A DNA stretch of 64,000 nt from Leucaena leucocephala (Eukaryota > Streptophyta > Magnoliopsida > Fabales > Fabaceae), in assembly GCA_037074615.1 (NCBI GenBank), contig CM073547.1:124001-188000 (forward strand). The letters are read 5' to 3'. The notes beneath the pieces were generated by a model that was not told the origin of the DNA, did not search any database, and saw only the letters and a list, made by a program, of their open reading frames with translations. Shown one piece after another: positions 23,508-36,218 of the stretch (positions are counted from its first letter, which is position 1; each line of letters opens with the position of its first letter). Both the position numbers and the translations under genes were made by a program.

Positions 23508-24176
23508 TTATTTAATATGAGTTTTACAATATTCTAACATTGCTTTTCTTAGCTTCTTAAGCTCACGAGGTGGCTTTTTAAGGTTAGATACAAATTCTAT
23601 TCTTGTAAGCCAATTTTTCTTTCTGATGCGTCCTGCACTGGGCTTTCCTCTAACACTTGTGGCTCTTATAAATTCCATTATGACTTTTAAATAGAATTCA
23701 GTATGCTTCTTATCTGTCATGCCTTCAATGTATTTTCCAATGAAGCCATTAATACCTTTCATGTTTGTTAACATAGCTGCATCTTTTTCAGCTATGTTCA
23801 TGGCCAAAATAGGGGTAAGAGGTTGGTTAACTTCATCTCCATCCTCAATTTGAGGTTCACCGTTAAGAGTAGGCTCCCTCTTGGAGTTTAAATCTGAAGA
23901 CATCATTAAAGGCTGTAGAGGAAGTGGTTCGATGGGGAATAATGTTTCCGAGCACGGTCCGGAATCATCTCTTTCTTCTGGTTCCTCTTGTGGAACTTCC
24001 TCCATTAACTCCTCTGGGTCTTCTTCAGAAAGATTATCAAGATCTTGCTCTGGATTCTCCTCAGGTTCCCCCTCGGGATCCTCTTGAAGGTTTTCCTCTA
24101 TGTTATTGAACTCATCTAAAAATGAGATATCATCATTTAAAGTATATCCCAGAGATTCAGTGTTAGATGAAGTCAT
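23508..24176 (-). CDS. Extra ORF of unknown function in the copia leader
   Basis: An uninterrupted ORF of 222 codons begins at the ATG at 24176 (MTSSNTESLGYTL), upstream of gag on the same strand. The N-terminal half is very acidic, with repeated E-E-D-P-E and E-E-P-E type motifs (about residues 25-75). The C-terminal half is mixed and ends strongly basic (GRIRKKNWLTRIEF, KKPPRELKKLRKAM). No zinc knuckle, protease, membrane segment or signal peptide is visible. Copia elements usually have only gag-pol, so this ORF is additional. It has stayed open while gag-pol gained three stops. It could be captured host sequence, an accessory retroelement protein, or a product translated before gag. No family was recognised. 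Confidence 0.6.
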   Translation of the reverse strand: MTSSNTESLGYTLNDDISFLDEFNNIEENLQEDPEGEPEENPEQDLDNLSEEDPEELMEEVPQEEPEERDDSGPCSETLFPIEPLPLQPLMMSSDLNSKREPTLNGEPQIEDGDEVNQPLTPILAMNIAEKDAAMLTNMKGINGFIGKYIEGMTDKKHTEFYLKVIMEFIRATSVRGKPSAGRIRKKNWLTRIEFVSNLKKPPRELKKLRKAMLEYCKTHIK

Positions 24177-25094
24177 TTTCACTTAAATAATAACACATAT
24201 TAATTATTATAATTTTCTAGAATTTTTAAACACCAAAAAAACGCCAGAAAATACACTGAATATTCATAAATAGGTCCAGAATTGCCTCCCAAATTAGACA
24301 AATTATATGTCAAAATAAAGATCTTGATTTTAGGGATTTTTAGGAACAAACCGCACCTCAATCGGAGGTCCCACGCTCCCTCACGCGCTCCAAGAAGGAA
24401 AAATTCAGAAAAAATAAAAAAAACAGAACTAAGCCCACTCTCGGCTGCTGGCGCGTGTACTACACGAGCCATTCTGGTGCTGCCACGTGTCGCCACCAGA
24501 ATTTCCCCAAAATAATAATTTTTTTTAATAATAAAAAAACAAATTTTCTTTTTTTTTAATTAAAAAAAACTTTTTTTTTCTCTGGGCCTTGTACAGCCCA
24601 ATTAGTTTTTTTTTTTCGTGACTGGGCTGGACGCAGCCCAGTCTGTCGTGAACAGTGCCCATTTAATTTTTTTTTAAATAAGAGGTAAAACGGCGTCGTT
24701 TTGAGGATGAACAGTGTCATCCCCTACCTCCAGCCGGGTCTGCACAGACCCGACTGTAAAACGGGTCGGGTCCGACGACCCGACTCGTTTTTCACCCATA
24801 ACTTCTCCGTCCGACGTCCAATTTTAATGTTCTTGGAGTCATTTTTCACCATTTTTTCGTGCTCTACACAATGGAATCATTTTCAAGTCCTAAATCTTTT
24901 ATTTTCTAATGACCCAATTTCAAAAAACGAAATTTTCAATTCATTTTACGTTGAAAATGCTTCTCTTTATCGTTTAAATGCTTGCTCTATGCATATTATC
25001 ACTAAACAATCACTTTAAGATATATATATGCAAAGAAACAGTGCATAACCAGAAAAAAATGAAAATACAGAGAAGATGCGGAAGCGAATAAACA

Positions 25095-25107
25095 GGCTCT
25101 GATGCCA
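25095..25107 (-). other. Primer binding site of the copia element
   Basis: On the minus strand TGGCATCAGAGCC starts one base after the 5' LTR. It has one mismatch to the plant initiator tRNA-Met site and is identical to the primer site of the chromovirus in this window. Confidence 0.85.
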
Positions 25108-25108
25108 C

Positions 25109-25458
25109 TGAAGGTTTTCGGGCGTACCTGGAATCCTTTTGTAGACTCACTTGATACCCACACGTAACCGGAGCACCCTGTATGGACTCTGGTTCGTTTT
25201 CACAACAAATGCACCGGAGGAAAAATGCAGAAACAGAGTGACAAAAAACAGAGAAGTATATGTTCTGTCATGCACCATTTTCTGTCCGTGTATGTACATA
25301 TATATAGCCTGTGGGAGGGGAGTTAGATAACCGTATCTAACTCCCTCATTTCAAATTCAAACATTCCCCTTCAACTGCTCCTCACGGTTGGTTGTCAACG
25401 GCTCTCTGTTTTCTGGTCGGGTCTGATCCACCATGGGTGGATCGCCCGTTTCCTTACA
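25109..25458 (-). repeat. 5' LTR of the copia element
   Basis: It is 350 bp and followed by the second ATATA target copy at 25459-25463. It would drive the element's transcript towards lower coordinates. Confidence 0.95.
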
Positions 25459-27064
25459 ATATATATATATATATATCATAGTCAAGGTGAATTGGGTACT
25501 TAAGTGGAATATGATATGATATCTTTTAAGTTTAATGTTGCTTAGTGGAAGTGAATGAAAAGAAGACGCATTAACTTAATGGAGTCTCTCAAGTAGCCTG
25601 AGAATCCGCGCATACAGCTGGGATGCAGGTGGCCGTATGAAATGAGCATCTTTATTTAAGCATTTGTGCACTTTGAGTTTTCATCCCACTTTCTTTCTCA
25701 CAATTTCAAACTAATAATCTTGGAGATCAGGAAATTCTGCTTCCCAAGCGAAGTCGCCTTTCCTGTTTTCACCTTTACCCTATGCAGGAAAGATACGTAT
25801 ATATCTTACTGCGAGGCAATATGCAAAAGCAAAGTTATGATCCCATTTGCTTCTTTCTTTTTTTCTTCTTCTAGACTTCAAATCAGCAATATAGCCGTAG
25901 CATCAACATCTTTGCTTCTCAGCATTCCTTTGTAAAGATATCTATTTTGTTAACTGTGGTATGAGGAGCGTACAGTTGAGACTCGTATTGCACTCAGTCA
26001 ACTTCTAAAAGTTAATATGGCACTGAACCCCGATTTCTGGTTGACGATGATGCAGCAACAACTTCGTGAATACAATGATAAATGGATTGTGATATGATAT
26101 CTTTTGATTTTAATGTATTGTTGTTGCTTGGTGGAAGAGTGCCTAGAAAAAGAGACGCCATAACTTAATGGTTGTTGATGACGTCTGAAACTAGAAGAAC
26201 ATGTTGCCGTTTCCGATTGGCCAAGTTACAAGCAGCCAGAAATAAATGTTAACTTGCAAAAGTTTGGATTCAAATTACACTGCCGTTGCAAGGAACTCGT
26301 TAGTGGGAAGTGGGAAATATATAAAGACCTCTAAATGCGATGTTTGGGAATAGGAACATTTTGGTCAATACACTTTTTTTAAACCGTAAAAAGATAAATC
26401 AAAGTCCTTAATTGGTGTTTTAAAATTTCAATGTCATGTTTAGAGATGTTAGCATTAGTGTTGATTGACTTGCTCACAGTAAACATCACATGGATGATGA
26501 AGCTATAGCATTTTATATCCTCCTACATGGTGTAGTAACTCGCTTTTAGCGTATATTTAGTATCGAGTTGCATGTCGTTAGCTATACAAGTTTCTGGCAC
26601 AATTTAATTGTGGCCATTGTATTTCAAAAAAAAAAAAAAATTGGTGTCTTAAAGTATCATTATCCCCCATCTTCCTGAGGTGCCAATTTTGTACTATAAA
26701 TTTTGAGTTAAGCAAACTTAATATATAATTAAACAATAATGTAACAATAATTGTACAATTTTGGTCGTGGTCAAAACACTGCTTCATCCCACTGAGCAGC
26801 TACAGCACAGGAGGGCACTCTTATGGTATCCCATGATTATGGTGAGTATTAGGAAGTTCCAGCAATCCCGCATTTAATTGAAATGCGTCAAAATTTAAGA
26901 TCCGGAATCAAATATGGCGGTGAAGACCATCATGATCAATCAGGAGAACCAACTCGCTTGCAAAACTAATACTGTACATGCTCTACATCTGGACATCCTG
27001 CGACCACAAGAAGGATATTCCCTCTAACTTGTGACTCAAGAATAGTTGCTAAGGGTGTTTCCTC
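25459..27064. other. Former EXLB upstream region and intergenic DNA
   Basis: This was EXLB upstream sequence before the copia insertion. It contains a diverged duplication: about 25502-25585 and 26082-26175 share TGATATGATATCTTTT, a TTGCTT-GTGGAAG stretch and AACTTAATGG. A poly-A run lies near 26626. No gene was recognised; the part next to 27065 would be the 3' UTR of the alanyl-tRNA synthetase gene. Confidence 0.5.
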
Positions 27065-30000
27065 TCAGTTTCCCTTTTCGGATAGAATGGCTACAAGCTC
27101 AGATCGAGCCTTTTCAAGGACATCTGCTAAATTCTCAGGCTTCTTACCACCCGCCTGAGCAAAATTGGGCCTTCCTCCCCCTCCCCCACCACATAACTTT
27201 GCTATCTGTCCTATAAACTTGCCCGCCTGAATTCCCTCTTCAACAATCCCTGGGCTGAAAGCAGCCACCAGACTTACCTTATTTTCACCAGGACATGATC
27301 CCAGTATCACAGCTGCGGGATCTGGTAATGTTTCAATCAAATATTCTGCCGCATTTTTTAGTGAATCAGCATCAACATCATCCAAGAACTCAACTAGTAC
27401 CCTGAAACAAAATTTTCAGACATCAAAAAATAGAAGTCATGCATCTACCCGCAATAGTGCATGCGTTTCATTTCTCCCCCTTCTCTAGTTTGTTCAATAA
27501 ATTTTTTAAAATATAAGAAACACATGCATGCGGGAGACGGCTGGGGTTCTAGCCATTAGTGTTGCATTTACATAATAGATATTTTATGAACTATCAATGA
27601 TACGATGCAATCACTGCTTCTTAATCGTCAGATTTCCATGGTTAAGTCAAAGAAAACTAGAAGGGAAAAAAAAAACGAGACTCAGATTTCATAGAACCCT
27701 TTCCCTTTTCTTTGAAATTTCCAAGGGACATTAAGTATGCAATCGTTTAAAAACCATCCTCGTTGTCGCTCACATGATAAAATATCCTCTACCCTAACTT
27801 CAGGCAACAAAGGGAAACATATGAAGGAAATTACCTGAACTGCTTTGAATGTCCCACCAACAGAGCGTTGCTTGCGATAACTGATGCTTTGTAGACAGCT
27901 GCTTTTGCACGCAAAGCAGAGTTTTCATTTTTTGCTTCCCGCAACTCCTCTAAGAGGTGTTCTACCCTCGTTGTTACTTCTTCAGGTTTCACCTTCCCAA
28001 GGAAACAATCAAGACAAGCAAAGTCAATATCACAGAGAACATAGTTTATACGATTGGAGTGCACTTAAGAGGAAAGGAATGGTTACATACTCAAAAATTC
28101 CAAATTAAACTTTTTGTGATTATTTAGATTTCAGATAAAAATTATAAACATAAAATCTAAATAATTAAAAAACTGATAATGACAGCTTCCAATAAGATCT
28201 TGGCCTATCATAAGCGCTTTGTAGAATATAAACAACTCTAATACCTAATGCAGATAACCATCATATCGATTTTAAGTAGGAAATCTATGTATGCTATTGT
28301 ATATAAGAACAATATACCAAGAAATGGCCAAAATGATCAGATGGACGTAAACAAGTATACGGAGTCCTTGCAGATGAATATGAATGATACCTCACACGTG
28401 ATTCCCCTCAAGGATAAAAAATAAATTACAAAAACAAAGATTTGAGAGAAGCAGAAATCACGAAGCGTACTTTGAGAGTGGAACATAGCTTCTTAATGTA
28501 AGAGTCTCTGGCAGTAACATATTCAATGAAAGCTTCACCAGCTACAGCTTCTATACGCCTGATTCCAGATGCAATACCCTGCTCTGAAATTATCCTAAAA
28601 CCACGAATTTCAGAAGTATTACTAACATGGGTCCCACCACAAAGCTCCATGGACACACCAGGAACCTCTACAACACGTACCTGCAAGACAACAAATTCAT
28701 TGAGAGCCACAAGAGATTGCTTGAAGATACCCAATCTTAAAAGAGGGGGGACCTTAGGATCAAACTTTGTTTGGAAAGTTCATTACTTTCGAAAGCCTTT
28801 CAAACTCTTAATTGATTCATTTTTTGGTTGGATAAAGCGGGTCAATAAAATGATATATTCAGTTAAATATATTTTCAAGACACTCAAACTTCTAGGAATG
28901 ATTGGGAATCGACAGCTATAAAAATGGTAATTAAAGCCAGAAGAAGAGCCAGGGTTGGAGGATTAGTTGTATTTTGCAATCTATCCTTGATAGTCTAGGA
29001 TATGAGTTGTTAGATACATCCTTCATGACATACATAACCTAGATGCTCAGAACGACTAAAACAGAAGCAAGCTAATTAAAAATTGAAGTTCAATATCAGA
29101 AAATATGCAGTAAAACCTCTTCTCCATATTTTTCTCCAAACATTGCTATGGCTCCAGCCTTTTTTGCGTCAACAAGAGGCATCACTTTGGTTTGAAGAAG
29201 TGTTGCATCCCCAATCCATCCAGTGATTAGTCTTTCAATTTCTACAATCTCACTGTCATGAAGTGGTCGATGGAAGTTGAAATCAAACCTGAGCCGATCA
29301 AATGCCACCAAAGAACCAGCTTGTGATGTCTCAGGAACAATAACTTTCTTAAGTGCGGCTTGCAGCAAATGAGTAGCAGTATGATGAACCTTCAAAGAAA
29401 CAATGAAATTTAAATAGAATATAGAGGACTTAAAGAAATAAGTATCAAGTAACTATCAAAGAGCGTGTAAGGGTTTGATTTTACTGCATAATAAAAGTAA
29501 AGATGTACTCATTAGCAAAAGAAACGATAAGTTAACCATTTTTGTACCTTCGCTCGCTGCCTCAGTTTTACGTCCACTGCTGCCTCCACTTCTTTACCAA
29601 CCTCTAGAAATCCCTCACGGACTGTTCCCTTATGAACAAATATGTTACCTAAGGATTTCTGAACATCTATTATCTCAACAACAGCCTTTGGTTGATTTTC
29701 ACCCTCAGCAATATATAGAAAACCATGATCTCCAATCTGCCCCCCTGATTCAGCATAAAATGGAGTCTTATTGAGCAAAACTTCCACATCACTGCCCTCA
29801 CTAGCCATGACTGCTGGATCGCCATTCACCACAAGACTTTCTACTATAGCTTTAGCATAAAGGGTGTCGTATCCAAGAAATTCAGTTTCAGTTACATTTT
29901 CTGCAACATCTGCCCCATTTCCCATAGCAAGTTTGACAGTATTATGTGCAGCCTGAGATTGACGCCTCTGCTTCTCCATTTCAATATCAAAACCATTCAA

Positions 30001-33000
30001 ATCAATAATCGCACCACGTTCTTCAGCCACTTCCTTTGTTATTTCAACTGGGTATCCATAAGTATCATATAAAAGAAACACATCTTCACCAGACAAGCAA
30101 GGTACAGTTCCAGTTTTTTCTGCACTTGATAAAGCGTCCACAAGTTTCTCCTCAAGCAACTTTTCTCCTCTCTCCAGTGTCTGCACAAACCGAAGCTCTT
30201 CTCTCTTCAACTCCTCAAAGATCTGGGGTGCTCTGTTCTTTATATCAGAATCAATATGGGTACTTAACTCCACTACTTTCTCAGCAACGGCAGGTAAAAA
30301 TACTCCTTCAAGGTTTCCCAAACTAGCACCCTTTATACCAAGCAACCTGCCTGTACGGACAACCCTTCTGATAAGACGCCGAACTACATAACCTCTCCCA
30401 ATATTTGATGGGAGAACCCCATCAGATATGAGATATACAATCGCACGCATGTGATCCCCTATAATCTAAGATATAAAAAGAAAAATGATGCACAGTGAGA
30501 GAAGAAAAGCAACTAGTGGTTAAAGCCTACTGTCAGAAATCATAGTGTGTTATTTGAAGATAGTCATACTTTCAGATTCATCTTTGTCTGATCATCAGCA
30601 ACAGCATAAGAAACATATGCTAACTCAGAGGCTTTCTCTATTATGGGATAGATCAAGTCAGTTTCATAGTTGTTTGGAACCTGCCAAAAATATAAATAAA
30701 ATACAAAGAGAACTTTATAGATATACCTCTATTTATCTTGATATACTTTTGAGAAAAGAATTGCTAATGATATGTTACTTTCACATAAGTGCAAATCAAT
30801 GGATACCTTTTGGAGGATGCGGGCCAAACGCTCCAGGCCAAGCCCAGTATCTATATTTTTCTGTTTTAGAGGTTCAAGAGAACCATCATCCTTTTTATTG
30901 TATTGCATGAAAACTAGATTGTAGAACTCTATGAACCTTGTATCATCACCAAGATCCTGCTTTCATCCCCCAACCCAACCCACCCAAAAAATGCAAAATA
31001 TAGTAAGACATTATTTTGATGTGGTTTTGAGTCACTCTAAACAATTTTATGCTTACAGCATCTTCATATCCTCTCTCAGGAAGAAAATCATAGTAAATTT
31101 CTGAGCAAGGACCACAAGGACCAGTAACTCCACTGGTCCAGAAGTTATCTTCTTCACCCAACTTCTTTATTCGATTAACTGGAACGCCCACCTGGAGAAA
31201 CACAGACTGTGTAGTTAATATATCATGCTGTGCCTAGCCCATTAAGACAAGTTGATTAAAAAGCTCATGCCCATATGAACACTCAAAAAATTAAATGGAT
31301 GTATTTTAAGAAATTAGGAAATAATGCCCAGAGGAATGCATTTTTAAGCTAACCTCATCAGACCATATAGCAAAGGCCTCATCATCATCCTTATAAACAC
31401 TAATCCACAATCTGTAGGCTGGCAAACCAAACCTGTAAGTAAATGGAGGAAATGCTAATTTTTTTAAACATCTTATCCCCTTTTGCATAAGGAATAACGG
31501 ATATATTACAATTAATTCAGAATGTTATGTGCATAACCGAGAAACATGAGCTTTCAAGAATTACACTATTAAAAAATGACACGATTGATGATAGCCAGAT
31601 GTACTAGACTTCTAGTAATCTTTGGAAACCCAGTCCCTGCTTCTAGTCAAAACCCTCACAATATGAACACCATAAAAATGTTACATGTCAACAGGCAAGC
31701 TAATACAGCTATTTGAAGACCAAAAACGTAATTTGAGGACCATGCGTCAAAGGAAAGCAACCAAAAATGCATATTGATCTATTTTACAGTTATGCCATTT
31801 TCTTCAAAATTTAAAAGTGGACTTCTGCAATTCAACTGGAAAAACTATATTCAGTGATGATTTTTTTTTTCTTTTGGCAGCACGCTGAGAAGAGAGGATG
31901 AGCTCATTTATTCTCATCTTAAAGTGGAAATTATCTCCAAAACATGTATTCCAAGAAGAGCAATTTAATTTCAATCCTCTCAACCATTTACTGTACGAAG
32001 AAAGCACGGAGTATAGTTCACCAAATTAGATGACACTTAAAGCTTACTCTATGGTTGAAAGCTCCCACGCCCATTTAATTGCTTCTTTTTTGAAGTAATC
32101 GCCAAAGCTGAAATTTCCAAGCATCTCAAAAAATGTTTGATGTCGAGTTGTTCGGCCTACATTCTCCACATCATTTGTTCGTATGCACCTTTGTGCAGTT
32201 GTCGCACAAGGTACTTCTCTTGGAACCTAAGCACAATATACTTATACAGTTGAAACTTGATACTGCCTCTGGTCCTTGTAAAATTTTTCGATTGTAATCG
32301 TAGAAATTATATTAATTGTGCACTATATTCAAACCTTCCCCAGGAATATATGCTTGAATTGAAGCATTCCTGCTATAGTTAGGAGAACTGTGGGATCATC
32401 AGGGACCAGAGAAGCGCTAGGAAGGACCTTATGACCGCGGGAAGCATAAAAGGTAAGAAATTTATGGCGAATGGAATCTCCACTCACAGGGTTGTCCTTC
32501 AGTTTTTCCACTACAAGTTCTTCAGTAAACGGTGGCGACGACGCTGAAAAGCCACGTTTAACTATCATATCCCTTGGACATTGAAGATAAGGAACATTAA
32601 GAAAGATTAAGACTATTTACATGACTAACTATAGCAACCTGAGGTGCTCCTCGCACGAAACAGAAAGCCACGTCGTTCCCTAACAGTTCGAGTAACGGGC
32701 AACAATTTGCTAGAACATGGAAATGATAAAGTTTCTGCTGCAAAGCCTGCACTATTGACAAAGAGGTAGGGGGGGGTATCAAGTTGCAGTATCTGCCGAA
32801 GAAGCACATATTCAATGGGAAGGGGGCCTCTCCTTCTCTTTTCTCTCCTCTTACTCTCATTTCTTTTCTTATCCTAACCATTTAATCCAGAACATCTGCT
32901 TGCATGAAATAAAAAATTAGGCAAAAAGGCCCCACCGGCGGGCGGGCAGCCGGGAGGGGGGGGGGGAGGAGGAAAAAAATTCATTTGAGAGAAGTAAGCC

Positions 33001-33274
33001 TTCAACAGTAACAGGCAAATGGCTTCGCTGCTTATGAAAAGAATAGATCTCAGTCGATGAGCACACGGCCTCAGATGCCAGAACACTAGATTACTGAATC
33101 ATTCTCAGGGAGAGAACTAAAAGGAAAACTGAAGAATTTAGTCTAGAAATTACCAGTGGAGACCAGAAACTTGCGGTTTCGGGGGATAAAAAATGTTGAT
33201 ACTGGGAATGAAGTGGAAATAGGAAGTGGGAAGAGATCATTTTGGGGAGGATGGAGAATCTTTAAGCATTCCAT
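27065..33274 (-). CDS. Alanyl-tRNA synthetase, chloroplast/mitochondrial type
   Basis: It charges tRNA-Ala with alanine in the organelles. Exons 2-12: 32335-32568, 32048-32226, 31354-31432, 31057-31191, 30807-30956, 30570-30680, 29548-30465, 29117-29389, 28471-28680, 27835-27992 and 27065-27401. All have GT-AG sites, and phases match throughout, giving about 927 residues. Class II catalytic motifs appear in VPCATTAQRCIRTNDVENVG, RHQTFFEMLGNFSFGDYF and DTGLGLERLA. The editing domain has HHTATHLL and CGGTHVSNT, which hold zinc-binding His and Cys residues. The C-terminal domain ends in a glycine run and RPNFAQAGG. Exon 1 probably starts at the ATG at 33274 (MECLKILHPPQNDLF), a Ser/Pro-rich transit peptide with donor near 33155. 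Joining it directly to the AG before 32572 gives the wrong phase; an AG near 32612 would restore it. ATG 32568 is an alternative start. Total length fits the roughly 980-residue plant EMB86 protein. Confidence 0.93.
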
Positions 33275-34144
33275 GGCCGCAAACTGGATTATGCGTTGAA
33301 ATTGGCGGTTAAATCCGTTGGTATGATGGGAGAGGATAAGCCTGATTTGAGAGGTAAGGCGACCATTTCGAGTTTGGAGACGCAACCAGCTCGAAGCCCA
33401 GATTTAACGTGGCCTCCACCTCACCACACAGGCCAACTACTACGCTTGGGGAAAGTGTCATGACGTTGGAACTAAGTAAATTTAAAATTAAGCCTTTATA
33501 CGTCAAATTTAAATATAATTAAAATAAAATTTTAATAAATTAAATGGACAAAAAAATAAAATTAACAACTTCAACGAACTAGCCACAACTTCTATTAAAA
33601 TATTATATGTTTATCCTTTACAATTAGAATCTATAATTTTTAGTAAGTGTTACCCTTATGAATTAGTTGGCATTTGCCTCATATATATCAAAAAAATATA
33701 TGTGATGTTACAGTGAGGCGACACACATGGCCCCAAAATGTCGATGAATAATGCCCTGATAAATAGAGACACTTGAGCTACGTGGCAGCAAGTTCTAAAG
33801 GAGGAATTGCCCACTCTAAAACCTGTGGGGTTTAGTTGGCATACAAGTCCTGGAGAGGGAAATGGCTTCACCAAAACTTGTGTTAGATTGTTGGGAAAGA
33901 CGGAATTAGGACCACAAGCCCAAGTCCGATTAGTGAAAGATTCCACATGGCCATGCGCCATATCAGCACAACACTGAACAGCACAGTACGTGCAGCTTCT
34001 GCAATTGTGAGCCTATATATATCTGAAACGGGAATAACCACTCCTCCACAACCTCAATCAGTACATAGCCAATTATATTTCCCATTATATTTCCCCCTTC
34101 TTATCGGTGAGTTCTTCAGGTCCTCCCTAATCATTAAGAAAACC
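33275..34144. other. Intergenic region between the synthetase and the SAUR gene
   Basis: It holds the 5' UTR/promoter of the minus-strand synthetase and the upstream region of the plus-strand SAUR-like gene. An AT-rich segment lies at about 33480-33660. No ORF with recognisable content. Confidence 0.4.
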
Positions 34145-34545
34145 ATGATGATCAGCGCGAAAAAGCTGGTCAACATGGCGAGAAAGTGGCAGCTGGGAAG
34201 CGTAAGAGGATATCGTACAAAAGAGACGACGACGTGGACACGGGCCATTTCGTAGTTTACAGTATAGATCGTAAGCGATTCCTGGTTCCCCTCAAGTATC
34301 TCAAGAGCAACGTCTTCAAGGAGCTGCTCAAATGGTCTGAGGAAGAGTTCGGACTAGCTGACAATGGACTTCTTGTGTTACCTTGTGAACGAGTCGTCTT
34401 AGAGTATGTGATCTCGTTGGTAAAAGAAAGAGTGCCAGAAGATTTGGAGAAAGTTTTAATCACTTCATGTCATGGCCTTGCTGCGTCATCTTCTCTTGCT
34501 CCAACACAAGCCCACCACCAACAAGCCATGATCCGTGGCCATTAG
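34145..34545 (+). pseudogene. SAUR-like auxin-responsive gene with a frameshift
   Basis: SAUR proteins are small intronless auxin-induced regulators, many acting through PP2C.D phosphatases on cell expansion. The first frame begins ATGATG at 34145 and reads MMISAKKLVNMARKWQ, the usual start of one SAUR subgroup. After codon 16 the family continues in another frame: AAGKRKRISYKRDD, then TGHFVVYSIDRKRFLVPLKYL, FKELLKWSEEEFGL and GLLVLPCERVVLEYV, to a stop at 34543-34545. The family normally has an extra V-A-A repeat at the break, and the DNA GTGGCAGCTGGG suggests a deletion between two GTGGCAG copies. Reading on in the first frame gives unrelated residues to 34255. An intron is unlikely in this family. 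Probably a recent pseudogene; a single assembly error is the alternative. Confidence 0.85.
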
Positions 34546-36218
34546 AGACATTTTATGGTTTCCTATTTAATGTCTAGATAACTTCATCTGGGCCTTTAAA
34601 CCAGTTCTGCAATAAAATCCCAGAATCATAGTTATGAGCTTATCACTGTGATGATGTGATACAAGCTAGTAACGTTTGTCCTAATTAGGCATATGTACAC
34701 GACACTCGAAGCAATTCAACTCAAGAAATTTAAGCTGCTAAATAAAAGCCAACGAGTGTCTACCACGAATCCCACTTCTGTGTGTTAAAACTACTACTGA
34801 TTTACATGATCTTCTGGATATAAATTGGATAATCGAAAACAAGAAGGAATAGGAAAGGGAGAAGAATAAGGAATCACACGGAATGGACACTTAAAATTGG
34901 GGGAATGGAAATTCATGTTCAATTTTATTCATTCTGTTTCTGTTCAAATTCTTTCAGAACTTTATACTAAGAACTTCATCTTCAACTTCTATGTTTTCAG
35001 TAGCTTTTTATATTGTGGGGTGAGCAGGCTCAATTTCATTCAACAATGAGCTAAAATTAAATGCAAGTTATATCTGCTTATTTGAAAATAAAGAAATAAA
35101 TAGAAATTATAAGAAGCAAAATCATCAGTGTGTATCAAAATTTAAAAAGTAGTTGCGTAGGTAAGGTTTTGTCACAAGGAAAGTGATTTTTTCAATATTA
35201 AATCACTGAGAAAGCCATGCATTGATTATTCATTGAGCAAGAAGGTATGTGAAAAATATATGACGGGTAATTACAATAACTAATGATTTTAAGTAAAAGG
35301 AACTTTGTCTTAAAAAATAATTAGGGCATTAAAATTTGAAATTGACAGTAATTCTCTCTTTGAAAAGGGAATTTGTGAGATAGAGAAATAAAGGTAGAAA
35401 GAGCACAGCACAGGACAGATATTGGCACAATAAGTGGTATGTTTAAGGAGGAATGTTTGGCGGGAGTGTGTGGACCAGCTTTGCCCCTTACAAGTGAATA
35501 TAATGGCTTGGGGATGTATGGGAGGGAAACAGTGGGGCTCTCTATTAGCTTTGATCTCTTTCTTTGACGCCTACACTCTCCCATTTTCACATCACAATTT
35601 ACTCCACCATTGGATGGCGCTTATTACTTATCCCACCATACTTTCATCTCAAACTGTTCTTCTCCATGACCTACACGCTCAAATCGACGGGGTGCATACA
35701 CCCTATAACCTTGGCACAACTTCCCGACCAATTTTTTTTTTAATATAAAAATTTTTAAAAAAAATTATATTCACCTATAATATAAAAATAGTGCAAAAAA
35801 ATTTTCTTACTAAAAAATATCAATATCAAGCAAAATAAACTATCAATTATTTTCAAACGTAAAACTGAACACTAAAATGTTAAGATATATCTTTAAACTT
35901 CGCAACTAAAACTACAACAAAATAATACTCTCTAAAAATTAAATATATTATAAATAATCGCATGTCTTACTGAAAGTTATATCTACGTATCAATATGCCT
36001 AGAAAACCACCCGCAAATCAACTCTCGTATATTGATTCTTGCTCTTAGAGTGGGCTACAGTGGAACAAACCCCACAAAAGTACGTCAACAGCACTAACAC
36101 TATAACCTGGAACACACTATACATTCAATGGCGGTTATTCCAACAGGAGTTTTACAGCCTTCCGGGAAAAGGAGCGTGCAGCAAGCATAAAGAACCCAGC
36201 CCTTTAACACTTAGGAGG
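34546..36218. other. AT-rich intergenic region
   Basis: No gene recognised. ORFs at 35321-35590 (minus) and 35434-35748 (plus) overlap and have no family features. An extended A/T-rich stretch runs from about 35730 to 35960. Confidence 0.45.

Larger units (their letters stand above)
17555..25458 (-). mobile_element. Ty1/copia LTR retrotransposon (7904 bp)
   Basis: Two 350 bp direct repeats (17555-17904 and 25109-25458), starting TGAAGG and ending TTACA on the plus strand, bound the element, with the target duplication ATATA on each side. Coding is on the minus strand in the copia order gag, protease, integrase, reverse transcriptase, RNase H (23047 to 19016). It has a tRNA-Met primer site and a polypurine tract. 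By hand count about 7 of 350 LTR positions differ (about 98% identity), so it is younger than the chromovirus. Its gag-pol frame is continuous except for three TAG codons. A 2 kb leader between the 5' LTR and gag carries a separate ORF. Confidence 0.96.

Noticed and set aside
34186..34545. An intact SAUR starting at 34186
   Set aside because: That codon is GTG, not ATG, and the usual SAUR start lies upstream in another frame.
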